From assembly GCA_028868895.1 (NCBI GenBank), contig JAGWTP010000022.1, positions 1-43,809 on the forward strand: a DNA stretch of 43,809 nucleotides, read 5' to 3'. The translations under genes were made by a program, and so were the position numbers. A model generated the notes under the pieces. That model did not search any database and was not told the origin of the DNA. It saw only the letters and a list, made by a program, of their open reading frames with translations. Shown piece by piece: positions 28,114 to 36,995 of this stretch; the stretch's first letter is position 1, and each line of letters begins with the position of its first letter. Source of the stretch: Burkholderiales bacterium. GTDB taxonomy: Bacteria; Pseudomonadota; Gammaproteobacteria; Burkholderiales; Burkholderiaceae_C.

Positions 28114-28202
28114 GAAAGCGCGCGCTTGTGGCGTCAAGCGAGGGTGAACACCGAGGGCGGCGATACCATCCGCGCGCAGTGGTCTTGCGCGATGCACACA
28201 CC

Positions 28203-29141
28203 GTGAACCCAACCGTGACCCCAACCGATCGACGCTTCGCGTTCCTGCGACGCCTTGCGCTGCTGTGCGTGCTGACGGTGCTGGCCGTCACCAGCCTGAG
28301 TGCCTACCTGCGCCTGTCCAAGGCCGGTCTGGGTTGCGCCGACTGGCCGCAGTGCTATGGACAGAGCCTGCGCCAGCTACAACACGGGGTCGCCGCCAGT
28401 GCCGACGAGCGCACCGCCACCGCGGCGGCACGGCTCGCGCACCGGGTGTCGGCGGTGACCGCACTGCTGCTGGTGGTGACGATGGTGATGGTGTGCTTCG
28501 GCACGCGACCGGTGCTGCGCGCCGAGGGCGCAACGGCGCTCGCGCTGCTCGCGCTGGCGCTGCTCCTCGCGGTGCTCGGGCGCTGGAGCAGCAACGCGCG
28601 CGTGCCGGCCGTGGCGATCGGCAACCTGCTGGGCGGCTTTGCGATGCTGGCGCTGGCCGCGCGGCTGACGCTGGCCGGGCGGTCGTTGCGCGTCCCGACG
28701 TTGCGCGGCTGGGTCAGCGTGGCCACGCTGCTGTTGCTGGTGCAGGTGGCGCTCGGCGGCCTGGTCAGCGCGTCGTATGCGGGCTTGAGCTGCAGTGGCT
28801 GGTCGGACTGCTTCCGGGCCGCGCACCGGGTCGGCTGGGAGACCCTGAACCCGTGGCGCGAACCGGTGCTGGGAGCGCTGGCGCCGATCAACCCGGACGG
28901 CGTGCTGGTGCAGGCCTTGCATCGTGGTCTGGCCTTGGTCCTGCTGGCGGTCTTGCTGCCGCTGGCTGTCGCCGCGCTGCGCCGCGGCTGCCCGCGCCGC
29001 GCCGCGATGCTGCTGGTTGTGCTCGCGGCTCAGGTGGCGGTCGGACTGGCGATGGTCCAGGGATCGCTGCCACTCGGGCTCGCGCTGCTGCACAACCTGC
29101 TTGCGACCGGCCTGCTCGCGACGCTGGCGCTGCTGCTCTGA
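28203..29141 (+). CDS. ctaA: Heme A synthase
   Basis: 312 residues from the GTG at 28203. It oxidises the methyl group of heme O to form heme A in the inner membrane. About eight membrane segments with a two-fold repeat, each half carrying a periplasmic Cys pair: GCADWPQCYG and SCSGWSDCF. Conserved His in ARLAHRVSA, QALHRGLAL and LLHNLLAT fit heme ligation. The start is uncertain: no good ribosome-binding site precedes 28203, and GTG codons at 28128 and 28215 are also in frame. It is divergent from the oxidase cluster, with the TTGA-N6-TCAA box in between. Confidence 0.92.
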   Translation: MNPTVTPTDRRFAFLRRLALLCVLTVLAVTSLSAYLRLSKAGLGCADWPQCYGQSLRQLQHGVAASADERTATAAARLAHRVSAVTALLLVVTMVMVCFGTRPVLRAEGATALALLALALLLAVLGRWSSNARVPAVAIGNLLGGFAMLALAARLTLAGRSLRVPTLRGWVSVATLLLLVQVALGGLVSASYAGLSCSGWSDCFRAAHRVGWETLNPWREPVLGALAPINPDGVLVQALHRGLALVLLAVLLPLAVAALRRGCPRRAAMLLVVLAAQVAVGLAMVQGSLPLGLALLHNLLATGLLATLALLL

Positions 29142-29252
29142 CCGGGGCGACGCAAGCCGGGCACGTGCCGAAGCGCCGTGCTGCGGTTTGGCCATGGCAC
29201 TCCTGCCTGCTGCGGCCGTGCGGCGGTTGGTTCCGCCGCGGGACCGCACGGC

Positions 29253-29266
29253 TTGACGGGCATCAA
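29253..29266 (+). promoter_or_regulatory. Dnr/FNR-type box upstream of the Crp/Fnr regulator
   Basis: TTGACGGGCATCAA, within the flanking palindrome CTTGACGGGCATCAAG. It matches TTGA-N6-TCAA and is closer to the TTGAT-N4-ATCAA consensus than the box at 28100. It lies 59 bp before the GTG start of the regulator, a position suited to autoregulation. Confidence 0.7.
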
Positions 29267-29325
29267 GCGCCGGCCACGAAGCCGCTTCGAGAATGGGCGC
29301 ATTCGAATACCCGGAGGAGGCGCCC

Positions 29326-30024
29326 GTGGAAACCAGGAACTTCGATCTGCCCCGCTACCTGTCGCTGCTGCCGCTGTTCACCGAGATGAGCGCGTCCGAA
29401 TTGAAACGCATGTCCGACGGCAGCCAGTTGCGTCGCCTCGGCCGTGGCGACACGGTTTTTCGCGTCGGCCAGCGCTGCGAGGAGTTCCACGTCGCGGTGA
29501 CCGGGCAGGTCAAGCTGTTCGCGGTCTCGACCTCCGGTCAGGAGAAGGTGATCCAACTTGTCGGCCCAGGCGGCAGCTTCGCCGAGGCGCTGATGTTCAC
29601 CGGCCGGCCCTACATCATCAGCGCCCAGGCGCTGACCGACACGCTGCTGCTGACGGTGTCCAAGCAGGCCGTGCTCGACGAGATCGAGCGTGACCCGCGC
29701 TTCGCGCTGCGCATGCTGGCCGGCATCTCGCGCCGCCTGCACGAACTGGTGAACGACGTCGAGGCCTATGCGCTGCACAGCGGCATGCAGCGTGTCATCG
29801 GCTACCTGCTGCGCGATCAGGACGGCGTTGACGGTACTGCCGACGCCGCGGTGACCGTGTCGCTGCCGGTCAGCAAGGCCACGATCGCGTCGCGCTTGTC
29901 GGTGACGCCGGAATACTTCTCGCGCGTGCTGCACGAGCTCAAGTCGGCCGGGCTGATCGAGATCGACAAGCGCGACATCCGCATTCCCGACTCCAGGCGC
30001 CTGGCGGCGTATCAGCCGGCGTGA
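29326..30024 (+). CDS. Crp/Fnr-family transcription regulator, Dnr-like
   Basis: 232 residues from the GTG at 29326, chosen because GGAGGAGG lies six bases upstream; an ATG 33 bases earlier is in frame but has no such site. An N-terminal cyclic-nucleotide-type sensor fold (about 15-130: RGDTVFRVGQRCEEFHVAV, and GGSFAEALMFTG) is followed by a long dimer helix and a winged HTH (about 155-225). The recognition region KATIASRLSVTPEYFSRVL resembles Dnr of Pseudomonas. There is no N-terminal Cys cluster, so it is not an oxygen-sensing FNR with [4Fe-4S]. Dnr proteins sense NO through heme and switch on NO reductase genes. NO sensing here is an inference from similarity and context. Confidence 0.88.
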   Translation: METRNFDLPRYLSLLPLFTEMSASELKRMSDGSQLRRLGRGDTVFRVGQRCEEFHVAVTGQVKLFAVSTSGQEKVIQLVGPGGSFAEALMFTGRPYIISAQALTDTLLLTVSKQAVLDEIERDPRFALRMLAGISRRLHELVNDVEAYALHSGMQRVIGYLLRDQDGVDGTADAAVTVSLPVSKATIASRLSVTPEYFSRVLHELKSAGLIEIDKRDIRIPDSRRLAAYQPA

Positions 30025-30066
30025 ACCGGCCGGCACTGCGCAAGCGCGAGGCCCATCCCCGAAGCG

Positions 30067-30091
30067 GGCCCGCGGCAGTGAGCCGCGGGCC
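30067..30091. terminator. Strong hairpin between convergent genes
   Basis: GGCCCGCGGC, loop AGTGA, GCCGCGGGCC: a perfect 10-bp GC stem. It stands between the ends of the Dnr-like gene (30024) and the ABC binding-protein gene (30115), so it can act as a terminator in both directions. No long U-tract is present. Confidence 0.7.
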
Positions 30092-30114
30092 AGGTCTCGA
30101 AGCAGGGCGGTCGA

Positions 30115-31119
30115 CTACTTGCCCATTGCCTTGTCCCACACCGCGTGGGTCCAGGCCGCGGGGCCCGGGTCTTTCTTGATCACCGGGTCGCTGCCGCCGG
30201 CCAGCAGCACCTTGACCGTGCGCTGGTAGGCGGCGGGGTCGAGGTAGCCCATCTTCGGCGTGCCGGCGTTGGTGATCAGCTTGGCCACGTTCTCGAGTTG
30301 GCGCTTTTGTACCGCGGCGGTGGAGCCGCCGGAAGTGTCGGCGGCGAGGACGACCTTGACCGCTTCGTCTTCGTGCTTGAGCGCGTACTCCCAGCCCTGG
30401 ATCGAGGCCTTCACGAACTTGCCGAGCTTGGCGACATACGCCGGGTCCTTCAGGTCGGGTCCGCGCGCATACAGGCCGTCTTCGAGGGTGGCCACGCCCT
30501 GGTCTTCGTACGGGAAGGTCACCAGGTCCGACGCCTTCACGCCGGCGTCGATCACCTGCCAGTATTCGTTGTAGATCATGGTCGAGATGCAGGCGGCCTG
30601 GTTCTGCAGCAGCGGGTCGACGTTGAAGCCCTGCTTGAGCACCTTCACGTCGGGGTTCGCGCCGCTGGTCTTCAGGCCGAGCGTGCCCATCCAGCTCAGG
30701 AACGGGTACTCGTTGCCGCCGAACCAGACGCCCAGCGTCTTGCCCTTGAAGTCCTTCGGCGTGAGCACGCCGCTGGACTTCTTGCAGGTCAGCATCATCC
30801 CCGAGCGGTTGAAGATCTGCGCAATGTTGACCATCGGCACCCCGGCCTCGCGGGCGGCCAGCGCACTGGGCATCCAGTCGACCGTCACGTCGGCGCCCTT
30901 CGCGGCCAGCACCTGCGCCGGCGAGATGTCGGGGCCGCCGGGCTTGATGGTCACGTCCAGGCCCGCGTCCTTGTAGAAGCCCTTGGCCTGGGCCACGTAA
31001 TAGCCGGCGAACTGGGCCTGCGGCAGCCACTTGAGCTGCACGGTAACCTTGTCGGCGGCGCTGGCGGTGGCGGCGACGCCGGCCAGCAGCAGGCCGAGTA
31101 GGAGGGTGGTTTTGCGCAT
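30115..31119 (-). CDS. ABC transporter substrate-binding protein, NMT1/THI5-like
   Basis: 334 residues. A periplasmic solute receptor with a clear signal peptide (1-21, ending TASA). The fold is the type II NMT1/THI5 class: VTVQLKWLPQAQFAGYYVA at the N-terminus, PGGPDISPAQVLAAKGADV, and a hinge near KTLGVWFGG. Members of this class bind pyrimidine-like compounds. It ends the minus-strand run of transporter and reductive pyrimidine degradation genes, so a pyrimidine or a dihydropyrimidine is the likely ligand (inference). The start ATG at 31119 is preceded by AGGAG. The permease gene lies 67 bp upstream. Confidence 0.92.
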   Translation of the reverse strand: MRKTTLLLGLLLAGVAATASAADKVTVQLKWLPQAQFAGYYVAQAKGFYKDAGLDVTIKPGGPDISPAQVLAAKGADVTVDWMPSALAAREAGVPMVNIAQIFNRSGMMLTCKKSSGVLTPKDFKGKTLGVWFGGNEYPFLSWMGTLGLKTSGANPDVKVLKQGFNVDPLLQNQAACISTMIYNEYWQVIDAGVKASDLVTFPYEDQGVATLEDGLYARGPDLKDPAYVAKLGKFVKASIQGWEYALKHEDEAVKVVLAADTSGGSTAAVQKRQLENVAKLITNAGTPKMGYLDPAAYQRTVKVLLAGGSDPVIKKDPGPAAWTHAVWDKAMGK

Positions 31120-31186
31120 CGGAAAACTCCTGGGGTTGTGCCTTGCGGCGGGTGGATGGGAAAGACGAGACAGGCTGGATCGAAAT

Positions 31187-32344
31187 TCAACGGGCGCTGC
31201 GGATCGACGGGTGCCAGAACGTGGCGCGCCGCTCGACCCATCCGATCAGCCCGTACAGCGACGAGCCCGACAGCGCGGCCACCAGGATCGCGGCCCAGAC
31301 CAGCCCCATGTCGAGCCGCGCGGCCTCGGTCGAGATGCGAAAACCCAGCCCCGAAACCGGCGAGCCGAAGAACTCGGCGACGATCGCGCCGATCATCGCC
31401 AGCGTCGAGTTGATCTTCAGCGCGTTGAACACGAACGGCAGTGCCACCGGGATGCGCAGCGCGACCAGCGTGCGCCAGTAGCCGGCGCCGTACGAGTGCA
31501 TCAGGTCGCGCTCCATGTGGCCGGTCTCGTTCAGGCCGGCCAGCGTGTTGACGAGCATCGGGAAGAAGGTCATCACGACGACGACGGCGGCCTTGGACGG
31601 CCAGTCGAAACCGAACCACATCACCATGATCGGCGCGATGCCCACCAGCGGCACGCTGCTGGCCAGCGCCGCCAGCGGCAGCAGGCCGCGCTGCAGGTAC
31701 GGGCTCCGGTCGATCAGCACGCCCACCGCGAAACCGAGCGCGCAGCCGGCGACCAGCCCGATCAGCGCCGAATGCAGCACAGTCTGGTTGAAGTCGGACA
31801 CGAGCACGCCGAGGTTGGCCAGCAGCGCATGCCACACCAGGCTGGGCGCGGGCAGCAGCACGCGTGGCACATCGAGCGCCTGCGTCAGCAGCTGCCAGAA
31901 CACCAGCACCCACAGGCCGAACAGCAGCGGCGTGCCGTACTGCCCGACGCGCCGGCCGGCCTGGCCGTGGGCGTCGAGCGCGGCGGCACGCCGCACGCCC
32001 ACGGTGGCGAGCAGCGCCAGCGCGAGCAGGTAGCTCCAGAAGCCGGCGCGCCACGAGGCCGCGTCGAGCGTGGCGCCCAGACCGACCCCGAGCAGCAGCA
32101 GCGGGGCGAGTGCCGCGAGCGCGCCGAGCGCCGCGAACAGCAGCACCTGCAGCGGCGAGCGCGGCGTGCGCAGCACCGCCAGCAGCGCCGCGAACAGCGC
32201 GCAGCTCGCGAACACGAACGGCGGCGCGAAGCTGGTCCAGCGCAGCGCCGAGCCGGCATCGGAGCGGCCCAGCGGCAGCGCGAATGACAGCACCACGAGC
32301 GCCAGCGCCAGGCCCGGCATCGACACCAGCCGGCGCGGGTTCAT
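31187..32344 (-). CDS. ABC transporter permease with extra N-terminal helices
   Basis: 385 residues, longer than the usual 250-300. The C-terminal 250 residues form a BPD_transp_1 permease: the EAA loop region is MHSYGAGYWRTLVALRIP, followed by VFNALKINSTLAMIGAIVAEF. The first 130 residues add about four membrane helices of unknown purpose. The ATG at 32344 overlaps the previous permease stop by four bases. It should pair with the permease at 32341-33237 as the two-subunit channel of the importer. Confidence 0.92.
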   Translation of the reverse strand: MNPRRLVSMPGLALALVVLSFALPLGRSDAGSALRWTSFAPPFVFASCALFAALLAVLRTPRSPLQVLLFAALGALAALAPLLLLGVGLGATLDAASWRAGFWSYLLALALLATVGVRRAAALDAHGQAGRRVGQYGTPLLFGLWVLVFWQLLTQALDVPRVLLPAPSLVWHALLANLGVLVSDFNQTVLHSALIGLVAGCALGFAVGVLIDRSPYLQRGLLPLAALASSVPLVGIAPIMVMWFGFDWPSKAAVVVVMTFFPMLVNTLAGLNETGHMERDLMHSYGAGYWRTLVALRIPVALPFVFNALKINSTLAMIGAIVAEFFGSPVSGLGFRISTEAARLDMGLVWAAILVAALSGSSLYGLIGWVERRATFWHPSIRSAR

Positions 32345-33237
32345 CTTTTTCCTCCCGGCGTGAGCCAGCGCTCGGCCAGCGCCACGCAGCCGGTGAGGGC
32401 CAGGCCGAGCAGCGCGGCCATCACCAGGGCCGACCAGATCTGCACCGTGTTGCCGTAGTACGAGCCGGTCAGAAGCCGCGCGCCCAGGCCGGCCTGCGCG
32501 CCGGTGGGCAGTTCGCCGACGATCGCGCCGACCAGGCCGGCCGCAATGCCCACGCGCAACGCCGGAAACAGGTAGGGCAGCGAAGCCGGCACGCGCAGCT
32601 TCCAGAACGTGTGCCGGCTCGACGCCGCATAGGTGTGCAGCAGCTCGAGCTCGAGCACGCCCGGCGAGCGCAGGCCCTTGACCAGCGCCACCGCGACCGG
32701 GAAGAAGCACAGGTACATCGAGATCACCGCCTTCGGGAACACGCCGGTCATGCCCAGACTGCCCAGGATGACGATGACGATCGGCGCGATCGCGAGCACC
32801 GGCACCGTCTGCGACGCGATGACCCACGGGAACAGGCTGCGTTCGAGTGTGCGCGAATGGACGATCGCTACTGCCAGCACCACGCCCAGCGCGGTGCCCA
32901 TGACGAACCCGAGCAACGTGGCCGAGGCGGTGACGCCGGCGTGGTAGAGCAGGTTGCGCGGTGAATCGAGCGGCCAGCCGAACACCGAATCGACGAGGTC
33001 GAGCGCGATCTGGTGCGGCGCCGGCAGCACCGGGCGGTCCATCGACAGCGTCAGGCGGATCAGGTCGAGCGCGCCCCAGCCGGGCTGCGCCGACAGCGTG
33101 CGTTCGATCACCTGCGCGGCGTTGAGCCACACCGCGGCGGCGTACCAGACGACGAGCACGACCGCGAGCACGGCGATCACCGGGCCGACGCGGAACCACG
33201 CCGCGCTCAGGCCGCCGCGATTTTCAGTGACTGCCAT
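32341..33237 (-). CDS. ABC transporter permease
   Basis: 298 residues with about six membrane segments, of the SsuC/TauC-like BPD_transp_1 family. The EAA loop region reads LLHTYAASSRHTFWKLRVPASLPY, seen here as TYAASSRHTFWKLRVP, which docks to the ATPase. GLVGAIVGEL follows. Its start overlaps the ATPase gene end by 14 bp and its stop overlaps the next permease by ATGA, so the three are translated together. It forms the channel of the pyrimidine-cluster importer. Confidence 0.93.
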   Translation of the reverse strand: MAVTENRGGLSAAWFRVGPVIAVLAVVLVVWYAAAVWLNAAQVIERTLSAQPGWGALDLIRLTLSMDRPVLPAPHQIALDLVDSVFGWPLDSPRNLLYHAGVTASATLLGFVMGTALGVVLAVAIVHSRTLERSLFPWVIASQTVPVLAIAPIVIVILGSLGMTGVFPKAVISMYLCFFPVAVALVKGLRSPGVLELELLHTYAASSRHTFWKLRVPASLPYLFPALRVGIAAGLVGAIVGELPTGAQAGLGARLLTGSYYGNTVQIWSALVMAALLGLALTGCVALAERWLTPGGKR

Positions 33238-34012
33238 GGCCGTCGTGCAAGGCCATGCGCACGCGGTGCGCGATCTCGGTGAACTCGGGCGTGTCGCGGA
33301 TGTCGAGTGTGCGGTCGGGCGGCAGGCCGGACTCGATCACGTCGACGATGCGCCCGGGCCGCGGCGACATCACAACGATGCGCGACGACAGGAACACCGC
33401 CTCGGGGATCGAGTGGGTGACGAACACGATGGTGCGTCTTTCGCGCTCCCACAGGCGCAGCAGCTGCTCGTTGAGGCGGTCGCGGGTGATCTCGTCGAGC
33501 GCGCCGAAGGGCTCGTCCATCATCAGCAGCTTGGGCTCGAAGCCGAGTGCGCGCGCGATCGACACGCGCTGCTGCATGCCGCCCGAAAGCTGCCACGGGT
33601 ACTTGCCCTCGAAGCCCGTCAGGCCGACGCGCGCGAGCTGCTCGAGCGCGATCGCGCGCGCCTTCGCCTTGGCCAGGCCATGGATCTCCAGCGGCAGGCA
33701 GACGTTGGCCAGCACGGTGCGCCACGGGAACAGCGCCGGCGCCTGGAACACGTAGCCGTAGGCGCGCGCCAGCCGCGCGTCGCGGGCGCTCAGGTCGTTG
33801 ACGCGCACGACCCCCGAGCTGATCTGCTCCAGGTCGGCGATCACGCGCAGCAGCGTCGTCTTGCCGCAGCCCGATGGCCCGATCAGCGAGACGAACTCGC
33901 CCTCCTGGATGCTCAGGCTGACGTTGTCGAGCGCGGTGACGGTGTGGTCCTTGGCGGGGTAGACGACCGAGACGCCCTGGATTTCGACGGTGGAGGGGGA
34001 GGGTGGTGACAC
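33224..34012 (-). CDS. ABC transporter ATP-binding protein
   Basis: 262 residues from the GTG at 34012; a TTG at 34030 would add six residues, and neither has an evident ribosome-binding site. Cytoplasmic ATPase with Walker A GPSGCGKTT, Q-loop YVFQAPALFPW, signature LSGGMQQRVSIARAL, Walker B LLMMDEPFGALD and the switch His in FVTHSIPEA. It belongs to the nitrate/sulfonate/taurine branch of importers, which matches the permeases and the NMT1-like binding protein. It is the first transporter gene after preA, with a repeat element between them. Confidence 0.94.
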   Translation of the reverse strand: MSPPSPSTVEIQGVSVVYPAKDHTVTALDNVSLSIQEGEFVSLIGPSGCGKTTLLRVIADLEQISSGVVRVNDLSARDARLARAYGYVFQAPALFPWRTVLANVCLPLEIHGLAKAKARAIALEQLARVGLTGFEGKYPWQLSGGMQQRVSIARALGFEPKLLMMDEPFGALDEITRDRLNEQLLRLWERERRTIVFVTHSIPEAVFLSSRIVVMSPRPGRIVDVIESGLPPDRTLDIRDTPEFTEIAHRVRMALHDGHGSH

Positions 34013-34038
34013 AGGGTGGGTTCGGTTCAATTGAGGCG

Positions 34039-34151
34039 GCCCTCACCCCAGCCCTCTCCCAGAGGGAGAGGGGGCAATTCAACTTCCTCGACCACCGGGT
34101 ATGGAAGAAACTGAACTCCCTCTCCCCCTGGGAGAGGGCTGGGGTGAGGGC
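34039..34151. repeat. Long inverted repeat element (REP/BIME-like), copy 1
   Basis: The outer arms are 22 bp and perfect: 34039-34060 begins GCCCTCACCCCAGCCCTC and 34130-34151 is its reverse complement. Inner parts of each side are also self-complementary (CTCTCCC/GGGAGAG). It fills the gap between preA and the ABC ATPase gene. A related copy is at 37056-37133. Sequences of this kind are dispersed, hairpin-forming intergenic repeats in many proteobacteria; here it may shape expression between the enzyme and transporter genes. Confidence 0.85.
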
Positions 34152-34166
34152 AGGCAGGCATCGACA

Positions 34167-35468
34167 TCAAACGTGCGCCGGGTTGTTCGGGTGGGTGGTC
34201 CAGTTGGCGTACGCGCCGTTCACCGATTGTCCGGTACGCGCATCGAGCTGGCCGGGGGCGAGCGCGTGCATCGTGATGCACCCCGGCACCGGGCACACCG
34301 AGACGCACAGGTTGCAGCCCACGCAGTGCGCGTCGACGACCTCGAAGTGGCGCTGGCCGTCGCGCGTGGCCGTGATCGCCTGGTGCGAGGTGTCTTCGCA
34401 CACCACGTGACAGCGACCGCACCGGATGCACAGCTCCTGGTCGATGGCGGCCTTCTCGACGTGGTTCAGGTTGAGCTGGTTCCAGTCGACGATCGACGGC
34501 ACCGCACGGCCGCGAAACGCGTCGATGCTCGCGAAGCCCTTCGCGTCCATGTATTCCGCCAGGCCGCTGCACAGCTCCTGCACGATCTTGAAGCCGTAGG
34601 TCATCGCCGCAGTGCAGACCTGCACGTTGCCGCAACCCAGCGCGATGAATTCGGCCGCGTCGCGCCAGGTGGTGATGCCGCCGATGCCGGAGATCGGCAG
34701 ACCGGCCATCGCGGGCGTGCGCGCGATCTCGGCGACCATGGCCTGCGCGATCGGCTTGACCGCCGGGCCGCAGTAGCCGCCGTGCGAGCCGGTGCCGCCG
34801 GTGTTGGGGTGGATCCGCAACGTGTCGAGATCGACGCCCATCACCGAGTTGATGGTGTTGATCAGCGACACCGCGTCGGCGCCGCCGCGCTGCGCGGCCA
34901 GCGCCGGCGGCTTGATGTCGGCGATGTTCGGCGTGAGCTTGACGATCACCGGCAGCCGCGTGTACTCCTTGCACCAGCGCGTGACCATCTCGATGTACTC
35001 GGGCACCTGGCCGACCGCCGAGCCCATGCCGCGCTCGCTCATGCCGTGCGGGCAGCCGAAGTTGAGTTCGATGCCGTCGCAGCCGGTGTCCTCGACCCGC
35101 GGCAGGATCGCGCGCCAGGCCTGCTGCTCGCACGGCACCATGATCGAGACGACCATCGCGCGGTCGGGCCACGCGCGCTTGACGCGCGCGATCTCTTCGA
35201 GGTTGGTCTCGAGCGGCCGGTCGGTGATCAGCTCGATGTTGTTGAAGCCGATCAGCTGCCGGTCGTGCGCGTACAGCGCCGCGTAGCGCGGGCCGTTGAC
35301 GTTGACGATCGGCGGGCCGGCTTCGCCGAGGGTCTTCCAGACCACGCCGCCCCAGCCGGCCTCGAAGGCGCGCACGACGTTGACTTCCTTGTCGGTCGGC
35401 GGTGCCGAGGCGAGCCAGAACGGGTTCGGGCTGCGGATGCCCGCGAAGGTGGTGCTCAGGTCGGCCAT
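34167..35468 (-). CDS. preA: NAD-dependent dihydropyrimidine dehydrogenase, PreA subunit
   Basis: 433 residues. With PreT it reduces uracil and thymine to the dihydro forms with NADH. An FMN-binding TIM barrel (about 1-330) shows NPFWLASAPPTDKEVNVVRA, the catalytic Cys region ELNFGCPHG, IVKLTPNIADI and GIGGITTW. The C-terminal ferredoxin domain (about 335-415) has two [4Fe-4S] motifs: CIRCGRCHVVC and CVGCNLCVSVCPVPGC. It lies 77 bp after preT. The start is the ATG at 35468 (MADLSTTFAG), the usual N-terminus for this family. Confidence 0.97.
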   Translation of the reverse strand: MADLSTTFAGIRSPNPFWLASAPPTDKEVNVVRAFEAGWGGVVWKTLGEAGPPIVNVNGPRYAALYAHDRQLIGFNNIELITDRPLETNLEEIARVKRAWPDRAMVVSIMVPCEQQAWRAILPRVEDTGCDGIELNFGCPHGMSERGMGSAVGQVPEYIEMVTRWCKEYTRLPVIVKLTPNIADIKPPALAAQRGGADAVSLINTINSVMGVDLDTLRIHPNTGGTGSHGGYCGPAVKPIAQAMVAEIARTPAMAGLPISGIGGITTWRDAAEFIALGCGNVQVCTAAMTYGFKIVQELCSGLAEYMDAKGFASIDAFRGRAVPSIVDWNQLNLNHVEKAAIDQELCIRCGRCHVVCEDTSHQAITATRDGQRHFEVVDAHCVGCNLCVSVCPVPGCITMHALAPGQLDARTGQSVNGAYANWTTHPNNPAHV

Positions 35469-35545
35469 GGCGGTGTTCCGGTGAATCGGGCGGCAGGGGA
35501 AGTGGGTGCGTGGAGGCAGGCCGGTGCGGCGCTGAACGCGCCGGC

Positions 35546-36928
35546 TCAGGCCGCCGCGCGGCGCACGCGCTCGAACGGCGCGCCGGCGCGCACGATGCCG
35601 AGCGCGCGGTCGATCGAATGGGCCGCGATCTTGCCGTGCTCGACCGCCTCGACCGTCAGGTCGCGCCCGCCGTAGGTGCAATCGCCACCGGCCCAGACCT
35701 TGGGCAGCGAGGTGCGGCCGTGCGCATCGACGCGGATGCGCCCGCCCTGCAGCGCCAGGGTTGCGAGCTGCGGGTCGGCCAACACCAGCGTCTGGCCGAT
35801 CGCCTTCAGCACCGTGTCGGTGTCCAGGCTCCAGTGCTTGCCGGTGGCCTCCAGGCGGCCGCCGACCTCGTGCACGCTGGCGAAGGTTGCACTCTCGACG
35901 TGGCCGGCGCTGGTGTCGAGCGCCTTCAACACGCTCCATTCGCGGATCGTCACGCCGTTCAACCTGGCCCAGTCCTGCTCGTACCTCGAGGCCGGCATGC
36001 GCTGCTGGTCGCGGCGGTAGACGATCGTGACCTCCTGCGCGCCGAGCTTGCGCGACTGCACTGCCGCGTCCACGGCCGTCATGCCGCCGCCGATCACGAC
36101 GACGCGCCGGCCGACCGGCACCGCGGCGTAGTCGCCGGCCTGGCGCAGCCCGGCGATGAACTCGACCGCGTTGCCCGCGCCGGTGGCGAACTCGCCGGCC
36201 AGCCCGAGCGCGTTGACGCCGCCCAGGCCGAGGCCGAGGAACACCGCGTCGAACTGCGCGCTCAGGTCGGCCAGCAGCACCTGCTCGCCCAGGGCCTGGT
36301 TGCAGCGCAGCTCGATGCCGCCGATCGAGAGCAACCACGCGATCTCTTGCTGCGCGAAGTTGCCGGTGGTCTTGTAGGTCGCCAGCCCGTACTCGTTCAG
36401 GCCGCCGGGCTTGGGCCGGGCCTCGAACACCGTGACCTCGTGGCCCAGCAGCGCCGCGCGGTGCGCGCACGCCAGGCCCGCGGGCCCGGCGCCGACGACG
36501 GCAATGCGCCGGCCGGTGGCGGCGGCGCGCGTGAACAGCGGCGCGCCCGGCGCGTTGAAATGGTGGTCGGTCGCGTGCCGCTGCAGCAGACCGATCTCGA
36601 CCGGCTTGTCTTCGAGGGTGTTGCGCACGCAGGCCTGCTCGCACAGCACCTCGGTCGGGCAGACCCGCGCGCACATGCCGCCGAAGACGTTCGCCTCGAG
36701 GATCGCCCGCGCCGCGCCGCGCAGGTTGTCTTCATTGATGCGACGGATGAACGACGGGATGTCGATCCCGGTCGGGCAGGCCGCCACGCACGGCGCGTCG
36801 AAGCAGTAGTAGCAGCGCTCGGCCTCGATCAGCGCCTGGACCGGGGTGAGCGGCGGATGCGCGTCGCTGAAGTTGTCGGTGTACTGGCAGTCCGGGAGGC
36901 GGTGGGGCTTGATGTCGGGCAGCGGCAT
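35546..36928 (-). CDS. preT: NAD-dependent dihydropyrimidine dehydrogenase, PreT subunit
   Basis: 460 residues. The flavin subunit that takes electrons from NADH and passes them through Fe-S clusters to PreA. The N-terminal part has the Cys motifs CYYCFDAPCVAACPTG and MCARVCPTEVLCEQAC. Then come the FAD fold (VVGAGPAGLACAHRA) and the NAD fold (VVVIGGGMTAVDAA), closing with VWAGGDCTYGG. The ATG at 36928 follows AGGA. It is separated from hydA by a 223-bp gap that holds a palindrome and a repeat element. Confidence 0.96.
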   Translation of the reverse strand: MPLPDIKPHRLPDCQYTDNFSDAHPPLTPVQALIEAERCYYCFDAPCVAACPTGIDIPSFIRRINEDNLRGAARAILEANVFGGMCARVCPTEVLCEQACVRNTLEDKPVEIGLLQRHATDHHFNAPGAPLFTRAAATGRRIAVVGAGPAGLACAHRAALLGHEVTVFEARPKPGGLNEYGLATYKTTGNFAQQEIAWLLSIGGIELRCNQALGEQVLLADLSAQFDAVFLGLGLGGVNALGLAGEFATGAGNAVEFIAGLRQAGDYAAVPVGRRVVVIGGGMTAVDAAVQSRKLGAQEVTIVYRRDQQRMPASRYEQDWARLNGVTIREWSVLKALDTSAGHVESATFASVHEVGGRLEATGKHWSLDTDTVLKAIGQTLVLADPQLATLALQGGRIRVDAHGRTSLPKVWAGGDCTYGGRDLTVEAVEHGKIAAHSIDRALGIVRAGAPFERVRRAAA

Positions 36929-36995
36929 GAGGATCCTGGGTGATGGTCTTCGTTCGAAGGGTGTGGCCGTGCGTTGCCGTCACTTGCAGTGCGCA

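Noticed and set aside
28141-28152. GGTGAACACC, a half of the 11975-12021 inverted repeat, near heme A synthase
   Set aside because: Only one arm is present and there is no sigma-54 promoter beside it; likely chance.
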